A stretch of DNA of 8,402 nucleotides from Desulfobacteraceae bacterium (GTDB lineage Bacteria > Desulfobacterota > Desulfobacteria > Desulfobacterales > Desulfatirhabdiaceae): NCBI GenBank assembly GCA_027325475.1, contig DAIEFO010000086.1, forward strand, positions 1 to 8,402, read 5' to 3'. The notes under the pieces are model-generated. The model was given only the letters and a program-made list of their open reading frames with translations, searched no databases and was not told the DNA's origin. Below, one piece after another: positions 1 to 6,970 of this stretch. Position numbers and translations under genes: made by a program. Position 1 is the stretch's first letter. Every line of letters starts with the position of its first letter.

Positions 1-75
1 CACACCTTGGCGACCATCGGAACCTGTTGCCGTCACGGCAGAGAAATCCTGGAAATTCCGGATAACGCTTTTTAA
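1..75 (+). CDS. C-terminal end of an unidentified upstream protein (partial)
   Basis: The first frame is open from the window edge to a TAA at 73-75 and encodes 24 residues ending in REILEIPDNAF. The tail contains two adjacent cysteines (TCCRHG), but I do not recognise a family from so short a piece. It ends 18 bases before the ATG of the first thiolase and runs in the same direction, so it is probably the preceding gene of the same operon. The alternative is that the frame is open by chance. The lack of stops, the natural-looking composition and the tight spacing to the next gene favour a real gene end, but its function is unknown. Confidence 0.5.
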   Translation, partial: HTLATIGTCCRHGREILEIPDNAF

Positions 76-93
76 AAAGGATGGCAGTTGGTT

Positions 94-1344
94 ATGAAAG
101 AAGCCGTTATTGTGAGTGCCGTCAGAACCCCTGTCGGAAAATACATGGGGGCGCTTAGAACCGTTGAAGCCTGTGACCTGGCGGCTATCGTTCTTGCAGG
201 AGCCATCAGGCAGACCGGTATCGATCCGGCTCTGGTGGATGAAGTGGTCATGGGCCAGTCGTACCAGAACGGCGAGTCCGTCAATGTCGCCAGAATGGCG
301 CTTTTGAAAGCCGGATGGCCGGAGAGTATTCCGGGAATCACCCTGGATCGGCGCTGCTGTACGGGGTTGGATGTGGTCCGTTTCGCCTCCGCCATGATTG
401 CTTCCGGACAGGCCGAGATCGTGGTGGCCGGAGGTGTCGAGAGCATGAGTAACGCCGAATTTTACCTTCCCGGCAGCATCAAGTGGGGGGTGGGAGGCGC
501 CGGAGGTATGCCCAGGGGCCACGGGAATCTGGATATCTGGGGGCTGCCGTTTTACGACCGGATCCAGCGGGCGAGGGTCATGTCCCAGCCGCAGGAACGC
601 TATGGCATACTGCCTTCCATGATGTCCTGGGCGGAAACCGCGGCAAGTGAAGCGCATATTTCGCGACAGAGCTGCGACCAATGGGCGGTTGAAAGCCACA
701 AAAAAGCCTGTATGGCTATGGACGCCGGCAAGTTTCGGGATGAAATCATTCCGGTTCCGGTTTCGCAGTCAAAAGGAGAGCCCGTGATCGTGGACCGGGA
801 TGAAAACCCCAGAGCAGATACCTCTCTTGAAAAGCTGGCAAGATTAAAACCGGTTCTGAATGGCGTCTGTACGGCCGGCAATTCGTCCACGGAAAATGAC
901 GGGGCGGCGGCGGTGATTGTGGTATCGGCGGAGAAAGCCGCGGCATTGGGGCTAAAGCCATTGGCAACATTTCGAAGCTGCGCTGTTGCCGGGGCCGATC
1001 CCAGACGCGCTTACAAAACCGTTCCGATTGCCGTTGAAAAGGCTCTGGCCCAGGCAGAACTTCACTTAAAGCAGATGGATCTCATAGAGATACAGGAAGC
1101 TTTTGCAGCCCAGGTGCTGGCGGATTTGAATGAAATGGGCGCCGGACCGACGGATTACGACCGGGTCAACGTCAACGGTTCCGGCATATCCCTGGGGCAT
1201 CCCATCGCCTGTACCGGGACGCGGGTGCTGGTCACCCTGCTGCATGAAATGCGACGGCGGCACTCCCGTTATGGACTGGAATGCATCTGCGGCGGCGGCG
1301 GGCTGGGTATCGCCGCCGTTCTGGAACGCAAGATGGAGGTCTGA
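94..1344 (+). CDS. Thiolase family protein (acyl-CoA acyltransferase) with altered active-site motifs
   Basis: This is a 416-residue thiolase-fold enzyme, a usual length for the family. Thiolases cleave 3-oxoacyl-CoA with CoA to acetyl-CoA and a shortened acyl-CoA, or run the reverse condensation, in the cytoplasm. The N-terminus (KEAVIVSAVRTPVGKY) is typical. The nucleophile is Cys88 in LDRRCCTGLDVV, and a second Cys89 sits where most relatives have Gly or Ser. The His box is GHPIACTG (His369) and the C-terminal acid/base Cys399 lies in CICGGGGLGIA. The usual NEAF motif reads QEAFAAQ (Gln334-Phe337), closer to the HEAF variant of FadI/trifunctional-beta thiolases. I chose ATG at 94. An in-frame TTG at 88 is closer to the AAGGA at 77-81 (6 bases against 12) and would add only two residues. 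It is probably the second gene of the operon, 38 bases before another thiolase. Catalytic residues are present, so it is likely active; the substrate is unknown. Confidence 0.9.
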   Translation: MKEAVIVSAVRTPVGKYMGALRTVEACDLAAIVLAGAIRQTGIDPALVDEVVMGQSYQNGESVNVARMALLKAGWPESIPGITLDRRCCTGLDVVRFASAMIASGQAEIVVAGGVESMSNAEFYLPGSIKWGVGGAGGMPRGHGNLDIWGLPFYDRIQRARVMSQPQERYGILPSMMSWAETAASEAHISRQSCDQWAVESHKKACMAMDAGKFRDEIIPVPVSQSKGEPVIVDRDENPRADTSLEKLARLKPVLNGVCTAGNSSTENDGAAAVIVVSAEKAAALGLKPLATFRSCAVAGADPRRAYKTVPIAVEKALAQAELHLKQMDLIEIQEAFAAQVLADLNEMGAGPTDYDRVNVNGSGISLGHPIACTGTRVLVTLLHEMRRRHSRYGLECICGGGGLGIAAVLERKMEV

Positions 1345-1382
1345 TAATTTTTCCGGCGTATTGCCGGTTCGGAGGATAGAAC

Positions 1383-2576
1383 ATGAGTCAAAATATTCAA
1401 GATGTTGTGGTCATTGACGCCGTGCGAACAGCCTTTGGGCGGGCCGGTGAAAAAGGCATTTTCTGGAATACCCGGGCCGAAGACCTGTCTGTTGCCGTAC
1501 TGAAGGCGCTGATAGCAAGAAACCCGAAGGTGAACCCCGGAGATGTCGAAGATGTGCTCTGGGGAGCCACCAATCAGATTAAGGAGCAGGGAGGAACCAT
1601 CGGCCGGATGATCTCGATGCTGGCGAACTGGGGGTGGGAAATCCCCGGATGCACGATTGACCGCATGTGCGCCAGCGGCCTGACTGCTGTGGGACTCGGC
1701 GTTTCTTATATCGCCAGCGGCATGGCCGATTGCCTGATCGCTGGCGGGGTAGAACACATGGGACATTTGCCCATGGGGTTTATGCGGGACAATCATCCCG
1801 GATATGAAGAAGTCATGGGAGATGCCACCGCATTCAACATGGGAATGACGGCAGAGAATATCCATGAGCGTTTTCCTGAATTTACCAGGGAAATGGCCGA
1901 TGTATATGCAACCGCAAGTCAGAAAAAAGCAAATCAGGCCATTCTGTCCGGAAAAATGAAGAACATCATCGTTCCCATTGAGGTGAAAATGGCGGACGGT
2001 GCTCGCATAACGGCGGATAAAGACCAGCAGCCACGCCCGGAAACAACAGTCGAAACGCTTGCCTGTCTCAAAACGCCGTTTCGGGAACAAGGAGGCCGTG
2101 TTTCCGCCGGAAATGCTTCCGGATTGAACGACGGGGCAGCCGGAGTGCTTTTGACGAATGCATCGAAAGCCGAACGGTTGGGTCTTTCTCCGAGCATGCG
2201 ATGGGTTTCAACCGGAATTGCAGGGGTAGATCCCAGAATCATGGGAACCGCACCGGTTCCGGCAACTCAAAAAGCTCTTTCTAAAGCCGGTTTGACCATG
2301 CAGGATATCGATATCATCGAGCTCAACGAAGCTTTTGCAGTTCAGGCCCTTTACGATCTGGACAGATTAGGACTTAAACCGGATGATCCGCGAGTCAATA
2401 TCTGGGGCGGCGCCATTGCCTACGGTCACCCACTGGCAGCGTCCGGTCCACGCCTGATCGCCTTTCTGCAAGGGCTTTTCAGGGAAAACCCCAGGGCCCG
2501 TTACGGCCTGACCACCATGTGTGTGGGACGGGGTCAGGGGTATTCGATGATATGGGAGAATTTGAATAAGGAATAA
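1383..2576 (+). CDS. Thiolase (FadA-like 3-oxoacyl-CoA thiolase)
   Basis: A 397-residue thiolase, probably performing the last step of beta-oxidation (3-oxoacyl-CoA plus CoA to acetyl-CoA plus a shorter acyl-CoA). All catalytic elements are visible: nucleophile Cys96 in TIDRMCASGL, Asn315 in ELNEAFAVQ, His349 in YGHPLAASG and Cys380 in TTMCVGRGQG. The C-terminal GRGQGYSMIWE resembles the GxGQG ending of FadA-type enzymes. An oddity is the loop before the His box, WGGAIAYGHP, where most thiolases have N(G)GAIALGHP, so Asn is replaced by Trp341 and Leu by Tyr347. The ATG is set by GGAGGA at 1371-1376 with a 6-base spacer. It lies 23 bases before the first acyl-CoA dehydrogenase. It differs clearly from the preceding thiolase, so the pair probably serves different chain lengths or ring-fission products (inference). 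Confidence 0.92.
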   Translation: MSQNIQDVVVIDAVRTAFGRAGEKGIFWNTRAEDLSVAVLKALIARNPKVNPGDVEDVLWGATNQIKEQGGTIGRMISMLANWGWEIPGCTIDRMCASGLTAVGLGVSYIASGMADCLIAGGVEHMGHLPMGFMRDNHPGYEEVMGDATAFNMGMTAENIHERFPEFTREMADVYATASQKKANQAILSGKMKNIIVPIEVKMADGARITADKDQQPRPETTVETLACLKTPFREQGGRVSAGNASGLNDGAAGVLLTNASKAERLGLSPSMRWVSTGIAGVDPRIMGTAPVPATQKALSKAGLTMQDIDIIELNEAFAVQALYDLDRLGLKPDDPRVNIWGGAIAYGHPLAASGPRLIAFLQGLFRENPRARYGLTTMCVGRGQGYSMIWENLNKE

Positions 2577-2599
2577 TTGAGCAATTGACTGGAGAAAAA

Positions 2600-3763
2600 A
2601 TGAATTTTGGGTTTTCAAAAGAGCATGAAATGCTGCGGAAATCGGTGCGGGAATTTGCCGCCAAAAAAATTGCACCGTTTGCCGATCAGTGGGATGCCGA
2701 CAATTATCTGCCGGTTCGGGAAGTGATACGTCCCATGGGAGAGCTGGGCTATTTCGGAGCGGTTATACCGGAAGAATACGGCGGTGAAAATATGGGGTGG
2801 CTGGCGGCTGTTATCATCACGGAAGAAATCGCCCGGGCGTCCAGTTCCCTTCGGGTGCAGTATAACCTGCTGGGGTTAGGATGCGCTTATCCCATATATC
2901 GCTACGGAACCGAAGCCGCGAAGAAAAAATATGTGCCCAAACTCTGTGCCGCGGAGTATCTGGGAGGATTTGCCATTACGGAACCGGATGCAGGATCGGA
3001 TGTCATGTCCATGAAAACCCTGGCCGAGGACAAGGGCGACCACTGGCTGGTAAACGGCTCCAAGACCTGGATTTCAAATGCCAATCAGGCAGACATCGTG
3101 GTCTGCTACTGCTATACCGATCCTTCACAAAAAAGCAGGGGAATGTCGGCCCTGGTGATCGAGCTGAAAAATTACAACGGCGTCACCACAACGGATCTAA
3201 AAAAAATGGGGTCACATTCCTCGCCGACCGGAGAGATATTTTTCAACAATACCAGGGTTCCCAAGGAAAATATTCTGGGAAAACCCGGAGACGGGGCCAA
3301 CATCGTTTTCAGCTCCTTGAACAACACCCGCATATCGGCTGCTGCCGGCGCCGTGGGCTGCGCCCAGGCCTGCCTGGACATGACTATAAAGTACTGTAAT
3401 CAGAGAAAACAGTTTGGAAAGCCGATCGGCGAATTTCAGATGAACCAGGATATGATCGCCCAGATGTCGGCAGAAATTGAGGCTGCCCGGCTTCTGGTTT
3501 ACAAGGGAGCGTGGCAGAAAGATCAGGGGAATCTGAACAACGGGCTGGAGGTGGCGCAGGCCAAATACATGGCCGGAGAAGTGGCCATGAAATGCGCCAA
3601 CTTCGCCATGCGGATCATGGGCGCTTACGGATATTCCACGGAATACCCGATTGCCCGCTATTACCGGGATATTCCAACCTACGTGATCGTTGAGGGTTCT
3701 GCCAATATCTGCAAACAGATCATTGCCATGGATCAGCTCGGTTACCGCAAGGCCAGCCGCTGA
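2600..3763 (+). CDS. Acyl-CoA dehydrogenase, glutaryl-CoA-dehydrogenase-like (copy 1)
   Basis: A 387-residue FAD flavoprotein of the acyl-CoA dehydrogenase family. It introduces an alpha,beta double bond into an acyl-CoA and passes electrons to ETF. Visible signatures are ITEPDAGSDVM (residues 126-136), GSKTWISN (153-160), the flavin-contacting RKQFG (269-273), and GAYGYSTEYP (341-350). The catalytic base is Glu365 in YVIVEGSANICK. Human SCAD, MCAD and GCDH have Tyr-Glu-Gly-Thr at this point, whereas this protein has Val-Glu-Gly-Ser. From memory, the non-decarboxylating glutaryl-CoA dehydrogenase of Desulfococcus multivorans also has Val-Glu here, and the general sequence style matches. The ATG follows GGAG (2591-2594) by 5 bases; an upstream in-frame TTG at 2585 is not needed. 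It is about 76% identical to the 5533-6696 gene. Differences cluster at residues 88-116 and 161-174, near the expected acyl pocket, which suggests a different substrate. The exact substrate is not determinable here. Confidence 0.92.
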   Translation: MNFGFSKEHEMLRKSVREFAAKKIAPFADQWDADNYLPVREVIRPMGELGYFGAVIPEEYGGENMGWLAAVIITEEIARASSSLRVQYNLLGLGCAYPIYRYGTEAAKKKYVPKLCAAEYLGGFAITEPDAGSDVMSMKTLAEDKGDHWLVNGSKTWISNANQADIVVCYCYTDPSQKSRGMSALVIELKNYNGVTTTDLKKMGSHSSPTGEIFFNNTRVPKENILGKPGDGANIVFSSLNNTRISAAAGAVGCAQACLDMTIKYCNQRKQFGKPIGEFQMNQDMIAQMSAEIEAARLLVYKGAWQKDQGNLNNGLEVAQAKYMAGEVAMKCANFAMRIMGAYGYSTEYPIARYYRDIPTYVIVEGSANICKQIIAMDQLGYRKASR

Positions 3764-3773
3764 CATTTACTTC

Positions 3774-3779
3774 AGGAGG
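3774..3779 (+). promoter_or_regulatory. Shine-Dalgarno AGGAGG that fixes a TTG start
   Basis: AGGAGG lies 11 bases after the stop of the first dehydrogenase and 9 bases before TTG 3789-3791. No ATG or GTG in the crotonase frame fits it. The only earlier in-frame ATG lies inside the dehydrogenase gene and would add 33 residues unrelated to the crotonase fold, so TTG is the best start. Confidence 0.75.
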
Positions 3780-3788
3780 AGATTCAAT

Positions 3789-4562
3789 TTGCGTGAGTAT
3801 CAGAACATCAAATATGAAATAAGCGGTCACATCGCTGTCGTCACTATAAATCATCCGCCGGCCAATACATGGAATCTGGCTACACTGACCGACTTTGAAG
3901 ATGCGATCGACCAGGTGGAAAACAATGCAAATATCAGAGTCCTTGTAATCACCGGCGCCGGAGACAAGTGCTTTTCCGCCGGGCTCGACGTCAGTGACAG
4001 CGCTAATTCGCCCGTCATCAGCCCCAAGGCGCGTACACTGTGGCGAAGGATCGACCGGTTTTCCAAACCCGTCATCGCCGCCATCAACGGCCATGCGCTC
4101 GGCGGCGGCCTGGAGCTGGCCATTTCCTGCCATTTCAGGTTCATGGCCAATGTCCCCAAAGCCATGATCGGACTCACAGAACTGAATCTCGGCATTATTC
4201 CGGGCTGGGGGGGTACGCAGCGCCTGTCCCGCATTGTGGGCGGATCACATGCCCTGGAAATGATTCTTTTAAGCAAAAGACTGACGGCGGAAGAAGCGCT
4301 GAAGATCGGGCTTATTAATTACCTGACAAGCCCTGATACCCTGATGCCGGAAACACTGGCTCTGGCCAAAACGCTGGCGGATCGACCGCCAATTGCTGTC
4401 CGCTGTGTACTGGATGCTGTCACGGCCGGACTTTACGAAGGAATCGATGCAGGTCTGGATACAGAAGCGCAAGGCAGCACAACGGTGCGTGCCAGTGATG
4501 ACTGCCGGGAAGGATTTGCCGCTTTTCTGGAAAAGCGCAAACCCGTTTTTACCGGAAAATAA
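3789..4562 (+). CDS. Enoyl-CoA hydratase (crotonase superfamily), TTG start
   Basis: A 257-residue crotonase-fold enzyme that most likely adds water to a 2-enoyl-CoA, the step after the acyl-CoA dehydrogenase. The oxyanion-hole segments are KCFSAGLDV (residues 60-68) and NGHALGGGLELA (100-111). Both catalytic glutamates of true hydratases are present: Glu109 in GGGLELA, matching rat Glu144, and Glu131 in LTELNLGIIPGWGGTQRL, matching Glu164. Two extra residues lie between them compared with the rat enzyme, and His115 replaces the common Asp of the CD(I) motif. The C-terminus FLEKRKPVFTGK is typical of the family. Translation starts at TTG, giving (M)REYQNIKYEISGH, 25 bases after the upstream stop, so it is very likely co-transcribed and perhaps coupled. 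Substrate chain or ring structure is unknown. Confidence 0.9.
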   Translation: MREYQNIKYEISGHIAVVTINHPPANTWNLATLTDFEDAIDQVENNANIRVLVITGAGDKCFSAGLDVSDSANSPVISPKARTLWRRIDRFSKPVIAAINGHALGGGLELAISCHFRFMANVPKAMIGLTELNLGIIPGWGGTQRLSRIVGGSHALEMILLSKRLTAEEALKIGLINYLTSPDTLMPETLALAKTLADRPPIAVRCVLDAVTAGLYEGIDAGLDTEAQGSTTVRASDDCREGFAAFLEKRKPVFTGK

Positions 4563-4564
4563 CT

Positions 4565-4625
4565 ATGGTTCCGGTCTTTTCCCTGATTGAATGAAAAATA
4601 CCACGGCTGTGCCACTACGAACCAT
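4565..4625 (+). repeat. 7-base inverted repeat spanning the gap between the two crotonase genes
   Basis: ATGGTTC at 4565-4571 and GAACCAT at 4619-4625 are perfect complements separated by 47 bases. The right arm ends 5 bases before the AAGGA ribosome-binding site (4631-4635) of the second crotonase. A leader RNA stem here could affect translation or mRNA processing, but a 7-base match over this distance can also arise by chance. No T run follows, so it is not an intrinsic terminator. Confidence 0.2.
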
Positions 4626-4641
4626 TATGAAAGGAATTGAA

Positions 4642-5478
4642 ATGAACACCACTACACAAAAAACTTCAGCGCTTCCGGATATTCAGGATTCAAGCCTGTC
4701 ACTGGAAAACCGTATCGCCACTCTGACATTTCAGCGCGACGACGTGCGAAACATCTTAACCGGAAGCGCACTGGCCGAGGATATCGTAAAAACCGTTCAC
4801 TGGGCCAACCGTGAGCCGGAGGTATCGGTTCTGGTTGTCACGGGTGCAGGCTCCGCATTTTCCTCCGGCGGCAACGTCAAGGATATGTATGGCCGGGCCG
4901 AGAGTTTTGCGGGAACCGCCATCGATATTCAGAATCAGTACCGGCGGGGGATTCAGCAGATACCGCTGGCGCTTCACCTGGCGGAGATGCCGGTGATTGC
5001 CGCGGTCAACGGGCCTGCCATCGGCGCCGGTTTTGACCTTGCCTGCATGTGTGATATCCGTATCGCTTCGACCCGGGCCAAGATCAGCGAATCCTTCATC
5101 AATCTGGGCATTACGCCAGGAGACGGCGGCGCCTGGTTTCTGCAGCGGCTCATCGGCTATCAGAAGGCCGCGGAAATGACTTTTACCGGAAGACTTGTCA
5201 CCGCCGAAGAAGCCATGAAACTGGGTATCTTTCTTGAGGTGGTGGAACCGGACGCCCTGATGCCGAGGGTATATGAACTGGCCAAGCAGATCGCTTCCAA
5301 ACCGCCCCTGACCATGCGATTCACCAAACGTCTGATGAAACTTGCACAGCGCAATGAGCTTCCGGATTTTCTCGATTTTTGCGCCTGTTTTCAGGGCATG
5401 TCGCATCACACGAACGATCACATGGAGGCGGTCACTGCATTTCTCGAAAAGCGGAGCCCGCATTTCAAGGGTGAATGA
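4642..5478 (+). CDS. Crotonase-superfamily protein (enoyl-CoA hydratase/isomerase) lacking the canonical Glu pair
   Basis: A 278-residue crotonase-fold protein acting on an acyl-CoA. Oxyanion-hole segments are SAFSSGGNVKDM (residues 71-82) and NGPAIGAGFDLACMCD (123-138). The position of hydratase Glu144 holds Asp132, and the position of Glu164 holds Phe152 in ISESFINLG, with Glu150 two residues earlier. A further acid, Asp161, lies in PGDGGAWFL, where hydratases read PGAGGTQ. The enzyme may therefore be an isomerase, a hydratase for unusual (dienoyl or ring) substrates, or use Glu150/Asp161 instead. ATG 4642 is preferred because AAGGA (4631-4635) sits 6 bases ahead. Earlier in-frame ATGs at 4591 and 4627 lack a good site. 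The C-terminus FLEKRSPHFKGE is family-typical. It is only distantly related to the preceding crotonase, so this is not a recent duplication, and it probably catalyses a different step of the same pathway. Confidence 0.88.
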   Translation: MNTTTQKTSALPDIQDSSLSLENRIATLTFQRDDVRNILTGSALAEDIVKTVHWANREPEVSVLVVTGAGSAFSSGGNVKDMYGRAESFAGTAIDIQNQYRRGIQQIPLALHLAEMPVIAAVNGPAIGAGFDLACMCDIRIASTRAKISESFINLGITPGDGGAWFLQRLIGYQKAAEMTFTGRLVTAEEAMKLGIFLEVVEPDALMPRVYELAKQIASKPPLTMRFTKRLMKLAQRNELPDFLDFCACFQGMSHHTNDHMEAVTAFLEKRSPHFKGE

Positions 5479-5532
5479 TTTTTTCAGCGGCATGTTTCAA
5501 AAACTCAACCATGATTTACAAGGAGACATCAT

Positions 5533-6696
5533 ATGCAGTTCGCTTTAAGCAAAGATTTAGAGATGCTCAGAAAATCCGTCCGGGAATTCGCCGCGAAAAA
5601 AATTGCGCCTAATGCCGGAGAATGGGATGAAAAACATTATTTTCCTTACAAAGAGGCCATCAAGCCTATGGGAGAACTGGGTTTTTTCGGAACCGTCATT
5701 CCTGAGGAGTATGGCGGAGAAAATATGGGATGGATGGCTGCCATGATCGTCACCGAAGAAATTGCGCGGGCGTCCAGTTCGCTGAGGGTCCAGGTCAACA
5801 TGCAAACCCTGGGCTGCGCCTATACCATTTTCAGATATGGCGGCGACACCATCAAAAAGGCCTATATCCCCAAACTGGTCAACGCCGACTATGTGGGCGG
5901 TTTTGGCATTACAGAACCCGACGCCGGTTCCGATGTCATGGCCATGCAGTCCACCGCTGAGGACAAGGGCGATCACTGGCTGCTGAACGGTTCCAAGACA
6001 TGGATATCCAACGCCAATGTGGCGGATGTCATCATCTACTATGCCTATACGGATAAATCACAAGGCTCCAGAGGACTTTCCGCGTTTGTGGTTGAAATGA
6101 AAAACTTCAACGGCATCAAAACCTCCAAGCTGGAAAAAATGGGTTCCCATTCCTCCCCTACCGGTGAAATCTTTCTGACCGACACGCGGATCCCCAAGGA
6201 AAATATTCTCGGAAAACCCGGCGACGGGGCTAAAATTGTCTTCAGCTCTCTCAACCAGACGCGGCTTTCTGCCGCCGCCGGTGCGGTAGTGCTGGCGCAG
6301 GCATGTCTGGATACCGTTATCAAATATTGTAATCAGCGCAAACAATTCGGAAAACCCATCGGTGAATTTCAGATGAATCAGGATATGGTCGCGCAGATGT
6401 CCGCCGAAATTGAAGCTGCCCGGCTCCTTGTTTATAAAGCGGCATGGGTCAAGGATCAGGGCAATTTAAACAACGGGCTGGATGTGGCGCAGGCGAAATA
6501 CTTTTCTGGTGAAGTGGTCACCAAATGTGCGAACTACGCCATGCGGATACTAGGTGCTTACGGATACTCCACCGAATATCCCGTAGCGCGTTTTTATCGG
6601 GATGCTCCCACCTATACGATGGTGGAAGGATCCGCCAATATCTGCAAATGGATCATCGCTCAGGATCAGTTAGGCATCCGCAAGGCAAACCGGTAA
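5533..6696 (+). CDS. Acyl-CoA dehydrogenase, glutaryl-CoA-dehydrogenase-like (copy 2)
   Basis: A 387-residue FAD-dependent acyl-CoA dehydrogenase, gap-free paralogue of the gene at 2600-3763 (about 296 of 387 residues identical by hand count). Conserved parts include ITEPDAGSDVM (126-136), GSKTWISN (153-160), RKQFGKPIGEFQMNQD (269-284), GAYGYSTEYP (341-350) and catalytic Glu365 in YTMVEGSANICK, again with Val rather than Tyr before the Glu. Residues 86-100 (VQVNMQTLGCAYTIF) look closer than copy 1 to what I remember of the Desulfococcus multivorans non-decarboxylating glutaryl-CoA dehydrogenase. This copy is thus the better candidate for a glutaryl-CoA or other dicarboxylyl-CoA substrate (inference). 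AAGGAG ending at 5525 lies 7 bases before the ATG. It closes the operon: a 276-base gap follows, without a convincing plus-strand intrinsic terminator. The electron acceptor ETF is not encoded nearby. Confidence 0.92.
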   Translation: MQFALSKDLEMLRKSVREFAAKKIAPNAGEWDEKHYFPYKEAIKPMGELGFFGTVIPEEYGGENMGWMAAMIVTEEIARASSSLRVQVNMQTLGCAYTIFRYGGDTIKKAYIPKLVNADYVGGFGITEPDAGSDVMAMQSTAEDKGDHWLLNGSKTWISNANVADVIIYYAYTDKSQGSRGLSAFVVEMKNFNGIKTSKLEKMGSHSSPTGEIFLTDTRIPKENILGKPGDGAKIVFSSLNQTRLSAAAGAVVLAQACLDTVIKYCNQRKQFGKPIGEFQMNQDMVAQMSAEIEAARLLVYKAAWVKDQGNLNNGLDVAQAKYFSGEVVTKCANYAMRILGAYGYSTEYPVARFYRDAPTYTMVEGSANICKWIIAQDQLGIRKANR

Positions 6697-6697
6697 C

Positions 6698-6728
6698 AAA
6701 AAAATCGGAATTCCAGTGAACGATTCCG
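6698..6728 (-). terminator. Possible intrinsic terminator for minus-strand transcription
   Basis: CGGAAT (6706-6711) pairs with ATTCCG (6723-6728) around an 11-base loop. On the minus strand this hairpin is followed by A and then seven T (complement of 6698-6704). On the plus strand no T run follows, so it does not terminate the operon. The stem is short and half AT, so it is weak. Its orientation fits the minus-strand coding remnant ending at 6797. Confidence 0.3.
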
Positions 6729-6750
6729 CTATGAGCTGGCCCTGAACCGA

Positions 6751-6779
6751 TTGACCGAATTGCGAAAATGGTTTATTAC
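6751..6779 (+). promoter_or_regulatory. Candidate sigma70-type promoter upstream of the hemolysin III gene
   Basis: TTGACC (6751-6756, 5 of 6 to the -35 consensus) and TATTAC (6774-6779, 4 of 6 to the -10 consensus) are separated by exactly 17 bases. This would start transcription near 6786, giving a leader of about 185 bases before ATG 6973. It supports the hemolysin III gene being a separate transcription unit from the beta-oxidation operon. Only sequence match supports it. Confidence 0.3.
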
Positions 6780-6796
6780 GACTGATCCTGACAAAG

Positions 6797-6970
6797 CTAT
6801 TGCCGTTTTTCTGACATCCGGCCGTCCATAACGGTAAATTCGACTTTCTGCGTGTCAATATGAAGGGTACGGCTGACCAGGGAGAAGAAAACCGGAGCAG
6901 AAAATATGGGCTTGATGAGCCGGACCGGTGGATGATAGTTGGGAACATACAGTCGAGGTCGCGGTAAATT
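6797..6970 (-). pseudogene. Possible decayed minus-strand gene end (unidentified)
   Basis: Read on the minus strand, this stretch is an open frame of 57 codons ending in TAG (complement of 6797-6799). It has protein-like composition, for example RTLHIDTQKVEFTVMDGR near its end. No start codon with a ribosome-binding site is visible, and the frame runs into the hemolysin III gene. If real, it is therefore a truncated remnant. A minus-strand hairpin with a T run lies about 70 bases past its stop. I do not recognise the family. Chance openness is a serious alternative. Confidence 0.2.

Noticed and set aside
1353..1367. Short hairpin CCGGC-GTATT-GCCGG between the two thiolases
   Set aside because: Five-base stem with no T run; too small to call a terminator inside an evident operon.
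1269..2090. Long minus-strand open frame (273 codons) opposite the second thiolase
   Set aside because: It lies wholly over a well-supported thiolase and the end of the previous one, has no recognisable motif, and is explained by codon bias of the coding strand.
4756..5493. Minus-strand open frame (245 codons) opposite the second crotonase
   Set aside because: It is the shadow of a clear crotonase gene; its composition is low-quality and no family is visible.
5533..6696. Naming the second dehydrogenase outright as glutaryl-CoA dehydrogenase (gcdH)
   Set aside because: The resemblance is from memory, and closely related paralogues can use other acyl-CoAs; substrate cannot be fixed without phylogeny or assay.
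6860..6967. Small plus-strand ORF of 35 codons before the hemolysin III gene
   Set aside because: No ribosome-binding site and no recognised family. It overlaps the candidate minus-strand remnant, and both cannot easily be real.
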